DNA of 64,000 nucleotides. It comes from Pohlia nutans (Eukaryota; Streptophyta; Bryopsida; Bryales; Mniaceae). The number at the start of each line of letters is the position of its first letter. The first letter of the stretch is position 1. A program made the position numbers and the translations under genes. The notes beneath the pieces are model-generated. The model was not told the origin of the DNA. It made no database searches and saw only the letters and a list, made by a program, of their open reading frames with translations. The stretch lies in assembly GCA_022496805.1 (NCBI GenBank), contig CM040106.1:4960001-5024000 (forward strand). The letters are read 5' to 3'. This document shows, in pieces, positions 52,065 through 64,000 of this stretch.

Positions 52065-52942
52065 TGGAATTGGCAGTGTTTTGCTTAGATTACGGACTAG
52101 GCTTAAGTATAAGAGTAGTATACGATAGTGACGAGACACTCTTGGTTTTTGAGACTTATGAGCATTTAGTTATGCTCTGGTTTTGTTGTACCAGGAAGTC
52201 ATTCCTTGCTTATTCCATGTTAAACCTGGATTCCATGGTTGTAAGTTTATGTAATACATGGGTTCAATTCCTCTGTTTAACATAGTTCTGCGTACTTAGT
52301 CTCTATACTGTATTTGTGGTTTATTACATCCTTGGAATAAACACACCTTTACATTCTCTATCTCTATTGTTCTGTCTTTGCTATTGATTACCACCTCAAT
52401 GCTATCTGACTTGGAAGGCTGGGAAACATGTTCTCCTTGGCTGGACTAACACTAACCCAAATACTTAGATAGAATGGCTATACTCTAACTACTCCTCGTA
52501 CCAAGCCGTCCTTGCTCTGTGCTCCGTCTTCAGGCATATTCTCTCTTATGCCCTGTCTTTCTGTCTTCAAAACATTCATCATCCAAGGACACCAAGGATG
52601 TCTAGGAACTGACCCTTACTTAATTAGTTACTCACAGACCATCTCATCTATTTCATAGCTTCTCTGACTTTGTCTAACTCGCTAGGAATCCAAGTACACC
52701 AAGGAAGTCCAAGACCGTATACCAACGGAAATCCAGTGTATAAGTTGCACATATTAGTGTATACTCTCCTGGGGAACCAAGGTACGTCATGGAACTTGGT
52801 GCACGCACTTCTTAAACTAACCACTGACTAACTCAACCTGACTCGTTAACTGTTACCTCTTTTCCCTTGTCTTCCTTGATTAGGCAGCTCTGCTGGCCTA
52901 AGACTGGTCTCAGTCATCTCCATACAATTACCAAGACTAACA
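52065..52942 (+). repeat. Putative 5' LTR of the plus-strand gypsy element
   Basis: The right end is fixed by ...AACA directly before a primer-binding-like TTTTGGCGACCATGCTGGGG at 52,943. The left end is inferred at TGGAATTGGCAG (52,065), just after a purine-rich tract GGAGGACAAGGAGATAGAAG (52,041-52,060). With no second LTR in the window, the limits rest on these motifs only. Confidence 0.45.
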
Positions 52943-52962
52943 TTTTGGCGACCATGCTGGGG
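52943..52962 (+). promoter_or_regulatory. Primer-binding site, tRNA-Asp-like
   Basis: TTTTGGCGACCATGCTGGGG differs by a few bases from the TGGCGCCGTTGCCGGGG site used by Tat/Athila elements. It immediately follows the LTR-terminal CA. Confidence 0.6.
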
Positions 52963-53020
52963 ATGGAATACTGAGACATTCTAAAAATACCAAGACAACT
53001 ATACCTGCCGTGATTTCACC

Positions 53021-54190
53021 ATGCCTCTACGGAAGGCTGCAATGGAAAGAAACAATGAAGCAGAGGAAACTATACAACAAGATGACCCTGATCCTACCAA
53101 GGAATTACTACAATTCCTAAAGGACTAGATGACTGACTTGGTTGCCAAGAATGATGCCACGAATGCAAAACTGGAGATGTTAAGCATGCAATACCAAACT
53201 CTCGATGGCACCACCACAAACGAGGCTGTCCATGTGACACCACAAGCCTCGGAAGTACCCATGGAACCTCTCAGGTCTACCACGCTACCCCAAGAAAATT
53301 CCACCGCTGCCACCTCACAGAGCGGGGGTGACATGGATAGATCTACCAAATTCCCCAAGATACCTTACCCTGTGTTTGACCAATCTAGTGACCCTGATTG
53401 GCACATAGGACGATTCAAAGTAATTGCACGTACCAATGGCATCCTTATTTCCTCAGATTTACAAAACATCTTTGAGACTACCCTCCAAGGAAACCATATC
53501 AGTTGGTACATAGATTTTGAGACAAAACACCCTCATGCTAGTTGGGAAGATATGGAGCGAAGTTTCCTACATAAATTCCGTAAACTCAAGACTAGTTCTG
53601 AGATACTACGAGCGTTAGGCAGTATTACCCAAGATAGGAACGAACCTGTGGACAAGTTCTATGATAGATTCAAGCAATTAGCTGATAAGCTAAGTTAACG
53701 TCCAGAAGAGGATTACCTGTGTGAGTGGTTCAAAAAGGGACTACTACCATGGATACAACAGGGGATTGTCATTATGGATGTAAAAACTCTGCATGACATA
53801 CTCACCGCCGCCAATGACATTTAGCACAGAGTTAGGAGCGTTGAGCAAAACCCAGACACCCCTATTGCCCTTGCCCACCATACGCGCTGATGCTAGACCA
53901 GCACCTGTGCTCTGTGCAACGTGTGGAAAGGTTCATAATGGGCGCTGTTGGTTCGCAACCAGCAATCCTCGCCCTGAAGACAACCGGCGACCAAGAAACA
54001 CCACGGCAGCCATGTACGCCGAGGAAATTAACGTGGATGCTTTCCAGCCAGGGAGAAATGATGCCTGCTGGGAGTGTGGATCCTTACATCACAGGAGGAG
54101 TCAATGCCCAATACTGAGGCAACATTGGACACAGACAAATCCACCTACGGATCCCAGCCGACCTTCATCAACTTCCATGGACAACCAAAA
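53021..54190 (+). pseudogene. Gag with CCHC zinc knuckle, gypsy (+)
   Basis: The start MPLRKAAMERNNEAEET at 53,021 is followed by TAG at 53,126. The frame then continues MTDLVAKNDATNAKLEML and a capsid-like region (WEDMERSFLHKFRKLKTSSE, NEPVDKFYDRFKQLADKLS) until TAA at 53,696. A frameshift leads to the next frame, whose CWECGSLHHRRSQCP is a correct C-x2-C-x4-H-x4-C knuckle. An upstream CATCGKVHNGRC is a second Cys-rich cluster. Confidence 0.8.
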
Positions 54191-55108
54191 ATTCCAGCAC
54201 CCAATAGAAGGGATGGAGTGACACTCACAGAAGTCCATGGCACTGAGACGAATGTCTCTACCATTAGCAGTGCCGCGGTGACCACACGGTCCAAGTCCAC
54301 CCTGGTAGAGCATGTGGTAGAACATCGAAAGCCCTTTCCAACAAATCATTGGGAAAGACTCCACAAAATAAGAACAGACTTACAAAAGGGACTGGAAATC
54401 TCACCGGTGGAACCAGGAATACAACAGATACTGGACGAGACCAACGTCACTATAATGCTATCCAAGCTGTTGAAGTTAAGTCCTGAATTGCAGCAATACC
54501 TGCAACGGGCCACCATGACTGATACTGCATCAGACCCTGCAGTCATTGAAGTCAATGCCACCACGCTAGACCATCATGCCGTGGTGATCCATTTGCAATT
54601 AGGAAAACATGAACTAACCAATGTATTGGTTGATGGCGGCTCGGGCGTCAACGTGATGAGCAATCATTTACGGAAACACTTGGAACTGCCCCCTCCAAAA
54701 ACTGCCAAGTTTATACTCCGGATGGCTAATGACGATCCAGTAACTCCTTTGGGAATACTAGCCACGGTAGCCATTACCACCCATGGAGTGTCCACGCCGG
54801 CCACTTTTGTTATCATTGATATGCCTGATAGCAGTAATTTCCCAGTAATACTTGGACGACCATGGCTCCGAGACATGAACGCTATCCATGACTGGTCACG
54901 CAACCAGATTTGCTTATACCGCCAAGGAAAAACCATGGTGATCCCAGTGGATGGATGCATCACGCGTGCAAAAGCCAATCAAATTCGTCACTTAGCAGGG
55001 ACCAATTGGATAAAAGGCCTTTCCCAAGAACAAGAAGCTCTGGTTTTCCATGCCAACCCAAAACTTGTACCGTTAGCAGAAATTTGTTTTGGCCAGTTTG
55101 GTCACTAA
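54191..55108 (+). pseudogene. Retroviral-type aspartic protease region, gypsy (+)
   Basis: The frame holds LTNVLVDGGSGVNVMSN near 54,613-54,660. DGGS stands at the DTG/DSG catalytic position, a variant usual in the Tat/Athila branch. A VILGRPWLRDMNAIHDW segment (54,847-54,900) matches the conserved end of the protease (LGRPWL). The frame ends at TAA 55,106, and a frameshift separates it from the RT frame. Confidence 0.82.
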
Positions 55109-55199
55109 TCCCGAGAAGGTGGACCTTCCGCCACGATTTTCCAAGGAAGTCCGCGAATCAGTTACCGTTAACACCACTCCGGCATCACTTGCTCTTTAG

Positions 55200-56993
55200 A
55201 AAGAAGTAGTGAATGGATGGACCCATGGCGCCAAGGATAGAGTGGAATTGGTGAATCTTGGGACGAAAGACAAGCCCAAGTACATCAAGATTAACGCGGA
55301 CGCCCCCGATTCCATTAAACAAGCTGCTATAGCCTTGTTCCATGAATACCACGACATCTTTGCATGGAGTCACTAGGACCTCAAAGGTATACCACGGACC
55401 TTGGCTAAGCATACCATTGACTTGGTACCAAATGCTACCCCGGTGCAACAGAGGCGCTATAGGATGAATCCAAACTATGCAACGAGAGTCAAGGCAGAAT
55501 TGGACAAACTGTTGCAAGCCGAATTCATATCTCCGGTGGACTCGGCTCCTTGGTTGTCCCCGATGGTGATCATTCCCAAAAAGAATGGAGCACTGCACAT
55601 TTGCATTGACTTTCGCAAGCTAAACGCGGCCACCAAGAAAGATCAAGATCCATTTCCATACATGGAAGAGATCATAGATGAAGTCGCCGGCCACGAAATG
55701 TATTCATTCCTAGACTGTTTCTCTGGATACTACCAAGTCGCCATGGCAGAACAAGACAAAAACAAAACAGCTTTTTCAACAGAGTGGGGACCATACCAGT
55801 TTGAGAGAATGCCTTTTGGAGCCAAGAACGCACCCATGACATTCCAAAGAGTGATGGAGTTGATTTTTGGACCATACTTAAAACAGTTCTTCCGAATTTA
55901 TTTGGACGACGGGACTGTGTATGGACGGATGAAGGATCACGTCACTCACCTGAGCCAAATATTCCATGCCTGCCGAGCCAACGGGGTTAGCCTCAATGCA
56001 GATAAATGCATGTTTCTCTTCTTTGCAGGGGTTATCCTTGGGTACATAGTTTGCAAATACGGCAAACTACCCGACCCAGCAAAAATCAAGGATATCTAGG
56101 ACATCACACCTCCAAAGAACTAGAAGGGAGTACAACGCCTCCTTGGTTTATCCCAATTCAACAGGATCTACATTGAGAAACTGGCACACATTACTGCGCC
56201 TATTACCGCGTTGAACCATGCCAAGTACACGTACTCCCAAGACTGGACACCCGCAGCCCAAGATGCCTTGGACAAAATCAAGGTGGCATACTCCAATGCA
56301 CCCATACTCATTGCCCCTGACTGGTCCAAGCCATTCCATGTACACACGGATGCCTCCAACATTGCCGTGGGAGTCATGTTAGCCGAGAATGTAAATGGCA
56401 AACATGATCAACTAGTGGCATACGCAAGTTGCCTACTGAATCAGACAGAGCAAAACTATTCCACGACAGAAAGAGAAGCACTGGCAATGATTTACACTAT
56501 TAAAAAAATTTGCCATTATCATTTGGGGAATAAGTTTCGTTTTATGGTAGATCATCATAGTCTTTCATATTTAGTGAATCAGCCATTAGTAACGGGAAGA
56601 GTAGCTAGATGGATTATGATTCTTTTAGAATACGACTTTGAGGTAGTATACATCCCAGGTAAGCGGCACATAGTCGCTAATTACCTGTCTAGGGACACCA
56701 ATACCACCGAGGAAGGGATGGACGACTCATTCAATGAGCCATACATCCAAGCTGCTGCCATGGATGTCCAAGAATGCCAGCACTGCTATCGAACCACTTA
56801 CGACTGTCCCAGTAAAGATCATGACATCCAAGCTGCCACCATGGATGTCCAAGGAATTAAGGATTGGACGACAGATATCATCCAGTACCTAACAAAAGGT
56901 GACGTGCCTGCTGACCTCACTGGTACTAGGAAAAATAGATTTGTACGCACCACCTTGCCATACACTGTCATCCAAGGATACATTTACCGCTGA
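55200..56993 (+). pseudogene. Reverse transcriptase and RNase H, gypsy (+)
   Basis: One frame carries FHEYHDIFAWSH, then TAG (55,374), then RT: PWLSPMVIIPKKNGALHICI, DFRKLNAAT, FLDCFSGYYQVAMA, FERMPFGAKNAP and the catalytic IYLDDG (intact YxDD). TAG at 56,097 and 56,121 fall at expected Trp positions in KDI-DITPPKN-KGVQ. RNase H follows, with HVHTDASNIAVGVML (first catalytic Asp), YSTTEREALAMIY (Glu) and DHHSLSYLV (Asp). RVARWIMILLEYDFEVVYIP closes the domain. The frame ends in TGA at 56,991. Catalytic residues are kept, but nonsense codons inactivate it. Confidence 0.88.
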
Positions 56994-57020
56994 GGTCCTG
57001 ACCAAGAAACACGTTTATGT

Positions 57021-57377
57021 GTGCCTACCAAGGAACAGCGTGGGATCATAACTCACCTCCATGACGGCCCAGCAGGAGGGCACCAAGGCCCGGACACCAC
57101 GATGAAAAAGATTTTATCCGGGAAGTACTGGTGGCCTACACTCCACAAAGATGTATACGCTTATACCAAAAATTGCCATGCCTGCCAAGTATCTACCACG
57201 AATTTTCAGTACCAAGGCAAGGTTCCCTTGAAGTCAACGCCACCGTTAGGACCGTTTCAATGTTGGGGACTAGATTTTGTCGGTCCCATACGACCTGCAA
57301 CTCGCCAAGGTTATAAATACATCTTGGTCGCCACGGTATGCATCTTCAAAATCAGTTCCCTATATCTAAATTGCTAA
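57021..57377 (+). pseudogene. Integrase N-terminal part, truncated, gypsy (+)
   Basis: In frame with the RT after TGA. HLHDGPAGGHQGPDTT supplies the two His of the HHCC finger and CHACQ the two Cys. Then GLDFVGPIRPATRQGYKYIL starts the catalytic core with its first Asp. After VAT the frame reads unrelated CIFKISSLYLNC and stops, so the element is broken at about 57,336-57,345. Confidence 0.82.
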
Positions 57378-60300
57378 CAGTAAAATAGTAACTTCTAGTA
57401 GTACTCCCAATCTGGGTATTTTACTGCTTTGTAATTCTCTAAGTTACCTTAGAAAGTAAATCTAGAAAAACTATTTAACCAATCTGACAACTACTAGTCA
57501 AATTGGGTTATACATGTATATACCAATAGAGCCGAACTTCTTAGCGAGCAGTTGTTTTTACCTAATTAAAGTGTGATCATGATTATCTTTCTTAAGTGTG
57601 ATTTGCATGATCCTTCATAACGTTCTGTTCCATTGTGTTTACTACAACTCACTCCTAAAGAGAACTATCTTTTCACATATATTTTTTGTTTCCTATAGGA
57701 TATCACTCAAATCCTAGATCAACTACCAAAAAGACTTTTATAGTCTCTGTTTTCTCCATTCCTTTTCGGATTTCCTTTCCTACAATTTGATAGTCAACTA
57801 CCCATCTCTTGTAGAAAACAGGAACTACCATAAATCTATGGCGGAAGTAAATTTGATGTATGAAGAGCTTTGAGCGTGGTAGTATCCTTGAGGAACAACA
57901 ACTAAAGATGCAATCAAAGAACTAGAAGATTGGTTGGCGTCTTGGCACTTTTTCTATCGCCAATAGGAAAGTTTCATGGAAAAAATGTGTCCCTTTTATT
58001 ATTGTAAACTAGTCTCATGTTTGGATGAACATTAGATTCTAATAAAGAAAGAAAAATAGTGGACCAAATCAAAGGAAGTGGTCACACTGGATTAAAAGGG
58101 TGTCGGACCTAACAATTAGAGTGTTGGATGTGACAATGGAAGGGGGGGGAATAGGACCCGACACCCTAGAGGCGTCAAATAAATGTGGTAGATATAGGGA
58201 ACCGATTTTGAAGATTTCTAATTCTATCCAGATCAAATTGCTAGGTGCGTAATGGGTTCTACGCGTGGCTTTGTTTAAACGCGTCCGAAGCTCCTATGTG
58301 TTTGGCCGGTCTTTACTACCACTAACGTCTCCCGTTGCCAGATCTTGGAGCTCTAAGAGGCCGGTTTCCACCTTCAATCTATTACACCGTTTTGACCACG
58401 GCGCCTCTTCGCAAGGTCCAAGGTATTTGAGCCGGTATTATTGACTCATCCACTTCTACTTTAAACTAATCAAGTTTCCACTACATGGAACAGCAAGAAC
58501 GTGCGCCGCAACACTTAGGCACCCACGGAAGCTCACTAAAACCAATGAGAGAGTGCTTGAAACGTGAAGGCAACTATAATCCGTGTGAACCTCCTTCTAT
58601 ATTTGGAACTAGGAGTGATTGTTGACTTTCAATCGAGAGTCAAGCCTGAAACAAATGTATACAACATCATCCTTTGTAATTTTCCAAATTTAACGTGCCC
58701 GCGTTGAAACAACATGACTTCTGCGATTGAAAGGCGTGGCATGTATAGTTGGGTACAACATGCTTAAGAATTTTTCAACCACTTTTCTCTAGAAAGTTCA
58801 ACAATGTTTAAGAAGCTCTTAGTTGTTCAAAAATGAACCGATTTTGAAACCACAAATTGCATTGGAATTGCTATGAAGTGTCCTTCAACTTCATAATAAG
58901 TGAAATGAGAATAATTCAAAATAAAACAACAATTTAGATTTCTTTTATACACTATCTATCATTTCATAGTGAACCTTTGGAAGTCGCTCAAAGATTTCTT
59001 GCATTTAAGTATAAAATAAGAAAGAAATCATACAAGTAGTTCAAGTGGTGTGGAATCAATTATATCTAAAGCAATTGCAAAGGTTCATTTCTAATATGTA
59101 CCATTGAATACAAGTTGTAATTTTCACAAATGGTAGCAACAATGAATGGTAAATAGCATATAGAAAACATTATAAATTAGTATGATTTTCAATTACTTAT
59201 GTGTATTTGTATTAGTGATAAAGGTAGACTTTAGTGTGATTCAAATGCAATTTGAAATTTGAAATTCCGTTCATTTTTGAGTATACACTGGCCTTCCAAA
59301 GTTCCTACAAATCTCAACTGGATTCAAAAATTCGTAACTATCTTGTACCTGACTGTACATCAAATGCAAGCACCTTTACTATGTCTTTCGCTTCCTTTGC
59401 AAGCTAGACTAAAAAGCGGACACTTTCATCCATGCCCCTACTATAAGCATGTACAAAGTCCAGCAGATTCTAGTAATTGCAGGGATAATCAAGACACCTT
59501 AGTTTTATGTGCAATTGTTTATAGCGGCTTGCATCACGATGACTGTAGAATGGAGAATGATTTATTGTTGGTGTTTATAGGGGAAACTAGAAGTAGAATA
59601 TTAGTTTACTGTCATGAATTACTACAACACTAGCACCTCTAGTTGGTTGAAGTACTTGCTCGCTAAGTTTGATTACTATGTTTATGTAATTAAAAAAATT
59701 AAAAAAAATATATGATCCTTTATATCAGTCTAGTATTCTCTCTTTATTCTTTGACTCCCAAATTTTTCAGATTAACAATCCGCTCATTATACACACTAAA
59801 CTGCAAACCCACAATTTTAGGTCAAGCACTCATAGGTCCTTAAAGTTACTATAAATAGTAATAAATCTAATAAGATAATCTTTTTTACAAAAATAGAACC
59901 TATTTTTAAATTTAGCAAGACTCTGTTATATAGGCTACTCACTTTTGGGCTTTTGATTCTATGCTTGCACGGTAGCCTCGTTGAAAGAAAAACAGACTAC
60001 CATGAGTATAGATTCCGATTTTAGGAAGTCACACCTTACTTGTGCCAATGCCAATCCGGACAAACAAAAGTAGGTCTGAGGACGTACAACATGTGTCTTT
60101 AGCATGGCTTCACGTTGTTATCCTATTCAATGATTACAATAAGCAATAATACTCATACTAGCTATGTCAAAAGTTGTCATAAAATGAATAAGAATCAATA
60201 CACCATGACATGAATACAATAAATTTCTTTCTCAAGTTGAAAAACACATTGATACGAGAAGCTGAGTCAACATAATAGTATCCATAGTGCTAGCATCTTG

Positions 60301-61079
60301 AATGCAAAGTTTGTGCGTACATACGGACTTCTAGAGCGACAACGTAGCATACGGGATGGACGAGACAATGAATCGACTATTTTCAGGCATCTTTCGTGTC
60401 TTCAAGGCACAAAAAACAAAGGCTATGTGGATACCCCGCTATGCTACCAAAGGATGTTTGTTATGCTATGAGGACCAAGTTTATATTTTGCCAGGTCCAT
60501 ACTCGCGTCACTGAGGCGCATATTGCAGCCTCAAGCCTGTGGCGGGCTCGCTCAATTTTAGCCCTTCTTGGCTGGAGTTCAATCCTGCAGTTGTAAATTT
60601 CCAACGTGGCAGTTGAGGTCATGGGTGCTCATCATGTGCCAGTTGCCAACTTGCCAGTCCGGTTCCCCAAACGCGGGCGGGCAGAGTAGGCTAGCTTTCC
60701 TTCCCAAAACGCAAGCTGTCAGAAGGCCATCATTAACTGCTCATTCATGGGAACGCGGGAGGGGCTCATCGGGAACGCGGCTTGCGGTAGGGGCACGGGC
60801 ACTCGGTTTCCACAGCCCAGACAACAAACAGATCTAAGTAATGGGGGCATTGCATGTATTTTTTTGCATTTTTAAGAGTTGATTTCAATGCTTACTTTTC
60901 GTTTTTGAGAATATATCAAAATGTATACATCAAAATGAAGAAAGAAGTGTAATTAATTTCTTTAATAGATAAATTTGTAATTTTTATTTCATTGCTACAA
61001 AAGTAGCTTATTAACCCCTAAATGTCGGCACCCCTCTGCAAATTTTACAATTTTGCATAGATTCATTATAAAATGCAAT
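57345..61079. other. Spacer beyond the gypsy breakpoint
   Basis: Mostly AT-rich. A GC-richer block at 58,240-58,560 and another at 60,370-60,840 look like remnants of something older but match nothing I know. A + frame at 59,259-59,633 (124 codons, Cys/His-containing, reading HFHPCPYYKHVQSPADSS) could be an exon. No function is proposed. Confidence 0.3.
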
Positions 61080-61530
61080 GCAGAGGGATATTTTGAGCTC
61101 GATGTTTGAATAAAAGTTGCACATTATCAATTTTAGATTCTATCCATATAATTAAACTTTCAATTTTCATTACTAATATTTCTGTATAAATTAGAAACCT
61201 GAAATTGAATACACTTTTGTAATTTGATTACAAATAAGGTATTAAAAATTTGTACATGAATTTTTTTCTAATTAGTTGAAATGTAATAGTCTAAATGTAG
61301 TGAATTATGGTAATTTTTTGGTTGCTTGATTTTATGAGTTGGTTTTTTCAAGAGCGCTTTTACATCAAAGTCTTAAATTTTTTGAATGAATTACTGCAAC
61401 ATGAAATGAGGCATAAAATTTTCATAACTTTTCCCCTTTCTAATCGATCAACATATGCATGAAGCTTACTCCCCATAAAATACATAGTAAAAAATCTACA
61501 CCATAAAAGTGCATGATGTATGAGAAACCA
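61080..61530 (+). repeat. Dispersed AT-rich repeat, copy C
   Basis: Same blocks as copies A and B, in order: TTGAATAAAAGTTGCACAT, TTTTAGATTCTATCCATA, GATTACAAATAAGGTATT, TTGTACATGAATTTTTT, TTTTATGAGTTGGTTTTTT, TACTGCAACATGAAATGAGG, ATGCATGAAGCTTACTCCCC. Confidence 0.75.
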
Positions 61531-61742
61531 AGGTTCAACTCTCTACATCATGCATTTTTTGGCATGGTTCAACCTTATAGGTTAAACATAAGACTCTTTT
61601 TAAAAAAACATGCCTACAAAACAATCAACAAAATCAAAGTTTATCAATTATGTTACAAAGCATCGAGGAGCTCTATAGAATTTGATACGATTGATTTAAA
61701 ATACCATCAAAGTACATAAAATAATTCCTATAAAACATACTG

Positions 61743-63995
61743 TCAAGAAAACCGTACATTTTCATCTGGGAGTGTTATACCTTTCATAATTTTACCATTA
61801 CTTGATACCTCTATGATGTACGATTGAGCATTAATGCCTTCTATCAATTCATTAAAGCTTGAAATTGTTCCTAAATACCATTTTTTTGTACTTTCATCAA
61901 AACCTCTACCATCTTTGCAATAAAAGAACCATCCGTGCCAATTGTCCCACATTGTAATTTACCCCTCAAAATCATTGTTCCACAATTTCTGCACTTTGTG
62001 TAATTTTCACCATGAAAAAACATGTTATTGTCGCAACATTTTTGTTTGAAAACCTTTGGAAGTTGTAATCGCTTGCGTTTTCGAGAATAAGTTTCCCGTC
62101 GTTGTACTTCTACAGTGGTCTTCAGCCTCACTATGCTTTGATTTGGTGTGGATGAAGTACCTACAAACATTTAGAATAAGTAAGTAAATCTTGTACAAAT
62201 TTTGCATTGCTAAAATATTGATATAGTTTATGAAGAAAAAACATTAAAACTTGTAAGTAATGTTATTAGGTATCTGATGGATTTTCCGGTGAAGCAATTG
62301 CTTCTTTACCCTTCCTTGACTTTCCATGACCAAGTCTTGTCATGGTACATTGTGCTTGGATTGCTTCTATGTTTGTTCCACTTCGAGGTACAGTAGTGGT
62401 TCTCGGCGCCACTTGTGGATTGAATATAGATGTTATGGACCGTGAAAACATGTTGTTTATTTTGTCCAAAGCAATAACTTCTTTTGATGATAGCATAAAC
62501 AATTTTTCAATAGTAAAGAATTCCAAGAGAGAATTCCTTGCATTTTTCTCTGGACAAAATCTACTAATGTGGCATTGGATGTAGACATACTCATTTGCAA
62601 AGTGTTGAAACAATGTCCTCGTCTTGATTCTCAAGTGGCAGTTTTTCTTCATTTTTCTAAAAAACAATCAAAAAGTGAGTAGATGAACATAAAAAAAATC
62701 TCCATAAAATACAAGAGCATTAAATAATCAAGATAGTACAACATATCACATAGATTTTTAAACATTTAGAGTTAAAAAAAATACCTAGAGGATTATTTGG
62801 TATACGGCTTCACATATCAGTTGAAGGTACACTATATGCGAAATTTGGTGCTTCCTCTTCAAAATCATCATTTACGTCATGATAAAACATTTGTTCTTCA
62901 GATGGTAGTAACTTCTTCAAGTATTGTAATTCTCCATCCGTGAGCATTCGTACGGCTAACAAATATTTGCAAATTGCAACATGATCCTCACATTCACAAC
63001 ACTCTGTATTATATGAAGGAGCGTACCAAACTTCACTCTTGATTTGACTTCGAATCATGAATTTCATATTGAATTCATCAATGACTTGAAATGTCTTTCG
63101 AGATCCTTTTGAAAAGATGCCACAATTTGAGTAGCTCTTTGTAGTCATACTGTAGAATGTTTATCTCTACCTCGAATAAAATACTTCATAAACTTACTCA
63201 CACAGTTGGCATGCCAATAATGATCCAATATTGTTTCTCCACTAGATCGATCTCTTGTGTTTGGCTCACCTATCATAATACAATTTTTGACATTATATAA
63301 GTGAAGATATTTCAAAGATTGATAAATCAATAATAGAATCAAAAATAGAAATTAGTTTAAACTTCAACATCGTACATGCATGATTAGAAAGTGGTTTAGT
63401 TACCTATAATATCCCAAATCAATGTGTCTAATCTTTGATTCATTTTTTCCCGAAGCAAAATGTACTTAATATAGTGCCATAACTTTTCTACAAGGTTAGT
63501 TGTGTTCATATAGCCATGTTGATATAAACGACTATATCGGGGCCACATACATCTCCATATGCATCCCACCCCTGCCCAACCCGTAGTTACATAGGTTAAA
63601 ACCAATTTTTCATTTGCATACTTCAACTAGAAGTCTTCATATTTTTTGTTGAAGTCCTCTTCTTTGGGACACTCCAATAGTTCGCACATGACATTGTATA
63701 AATGATTCCTCACTGCTTCAATTACTTTTGGATTTAAATGTTCTATATATGTTTTTTTGACATGGGACCAACAAAGAAGAAGATGGCATTTTGTCTGGAT
63801 TCTACCAGTTTCACTGTTCTCCCAACATACCTCGTCACGATCTATGATATATTTGAAAGCATTGTATTCAGTTTTTCTTTTGTCTATGACTATAGCATTT
63901 GGTCTAACTTGACCCATTTTCCCAAAAAGAGCTTTCAAAGTTAATCTTAAAGTTACGGCTTCATGTCCTTTATCCACGTCTGTTGAACAAAGCAT
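61743..63995 (-). pseudogene. MULE-type transposase with SWIM-like finger, runs off the right edge
   Basis: Minus strand from the window end: KCHLLLCWSHVKKTYIEHL is the late part of the MULE catalytic domain (C..W.H). NHLYNVMCELLECP follows, then TAG (63,629-63,627), after which the frame continues with LKYANEKLVLTYV and TTNLVEKLWHYIKY. After a probable intron comes ECCECEDHVAICKYLLAV, a SWIM zinc finger (CxC...CxH) in which the final His is Tyr. Further fragments (62,667-62,266 and 62,170-61,743) include a possible zinc ribbon (KCRNCGTMIL) and end in a stop at 61,743, with a frameshift near 61,950. The catalytic DDE start lies outside the window. Probably inactive. Confidence 0.68.
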
Positions 63996-64000
63996 GAGAA

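Larger units (their letters stand above)
52065..57340 (+). mobile_element. Ty3/gypsy retrotransposon (Tat/Athila-like), 3'-truncated
   Basis: Order: LTR, primer-binding site (52,943), gag (53,021), CCHC knuckle (about 54,055-54,110), protease, RT, RNase H, integrase. Homology stops near 57,340, soon after the first catalytic Asp of integrase. The remaining integrase, any 3' accessory region and the 3' LTR are missing. A protease active site DGGSGVN and a GGCGxCxxTGCxGGGG primer site are typical of the non-chromodomain Tat/Athila branch. The coding frame has several stops and two frameshifts, so it is dead but younger-looking than the minus-strand element. Confidence 0.85.

Overview
This is nuclear DNA from a land plant or close streptophyte relative. 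It is AT-rich, repeat-dominated and gene-poor, with canonical GT-AG introns and the usual plant transposon classes: CACTA, hAT, MULE, Ty3/gypsy, MITEs and SINE-like elements. The best clue to the organism is an apparently intact 13-exon gene at 31,157-34,865 (+). It encodes an orthologue of PF20/SPAG16, a WD-repeat protein of the axonemal central pair. Flowering plants and conifers have no flagella, so the source should make swimming sperm: a bryophyte, lycophyte, fern, charophyte alga, cycad or Ginkgo. The short introns (about 100-310 bp) favour a seed-free plant; that last step is inference.

Layout. 0.9-5.1 kb is a decayed CACTA (En/Spm) element with Tnp2 and DUF4216-like remnants, interrupted by a 1,575-bp element with 45-bp terminal inverted repeats that itself carries a SINE-like unit. 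5.16-9.55 kb is a 103-bp tandem satellite of about 42 monomers with a long (TA)n tract inside it. 9.6-11.05 kb holds three diverged repeats of about 0.5 kb with G-rich cores. 12.5-15.5 kb (-) is a broken hAT transposase (BED finger, DUF659-like core, dimerisation domain), flanked on both sides by G-rich GCAGTCGG/GCAGACGG arrays. 16.5-22.8 kb is mostly featureless.

23.0-27.0 kb (-) holds remains of split genes. These include two exons of an FCA-like RRM protein, broken by a stop codon and a lost splice acceptor. A 1,275-bp non-autonomous CACTA with perfect ACA target duplications sits 14 bp from one of its acceptors. Two copies of a 427-bp MITE with 8-bp target duplications lie at 26.3 and 28.4 kb. 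The PF20 gene follows.

35.7-43.7 kb (-) is a decayed chromovirus-like Ty3/gypsy element whose integrase is split by a 992-bp inverted-repeat element flanked by TA. 43.7-51.3 kb is AT-rich spacer with copies of a dispersed repeat and some unrecognised minus-strand exon-like fragments. 52.07-57.34 kb (+) is a second gypsy element, 3'-truncated in integrase. Just upstream of its LTR lies a 200-codon antisense coiled-coil reading frame. 57.3-61.7 kb is spacer, and 61.7-64.0 kb (-) is a MULE-type transposase with a SWIM-like finger that runs off the window.

Only the PF20 gene looks functional. Everything else recognisable is mobile DNA in decay, and many premature stops are TAG within CTAG, as expected if CHG-methylated CTGG sites were deaminated. 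All calls are by eye; no alignment or database search was run.
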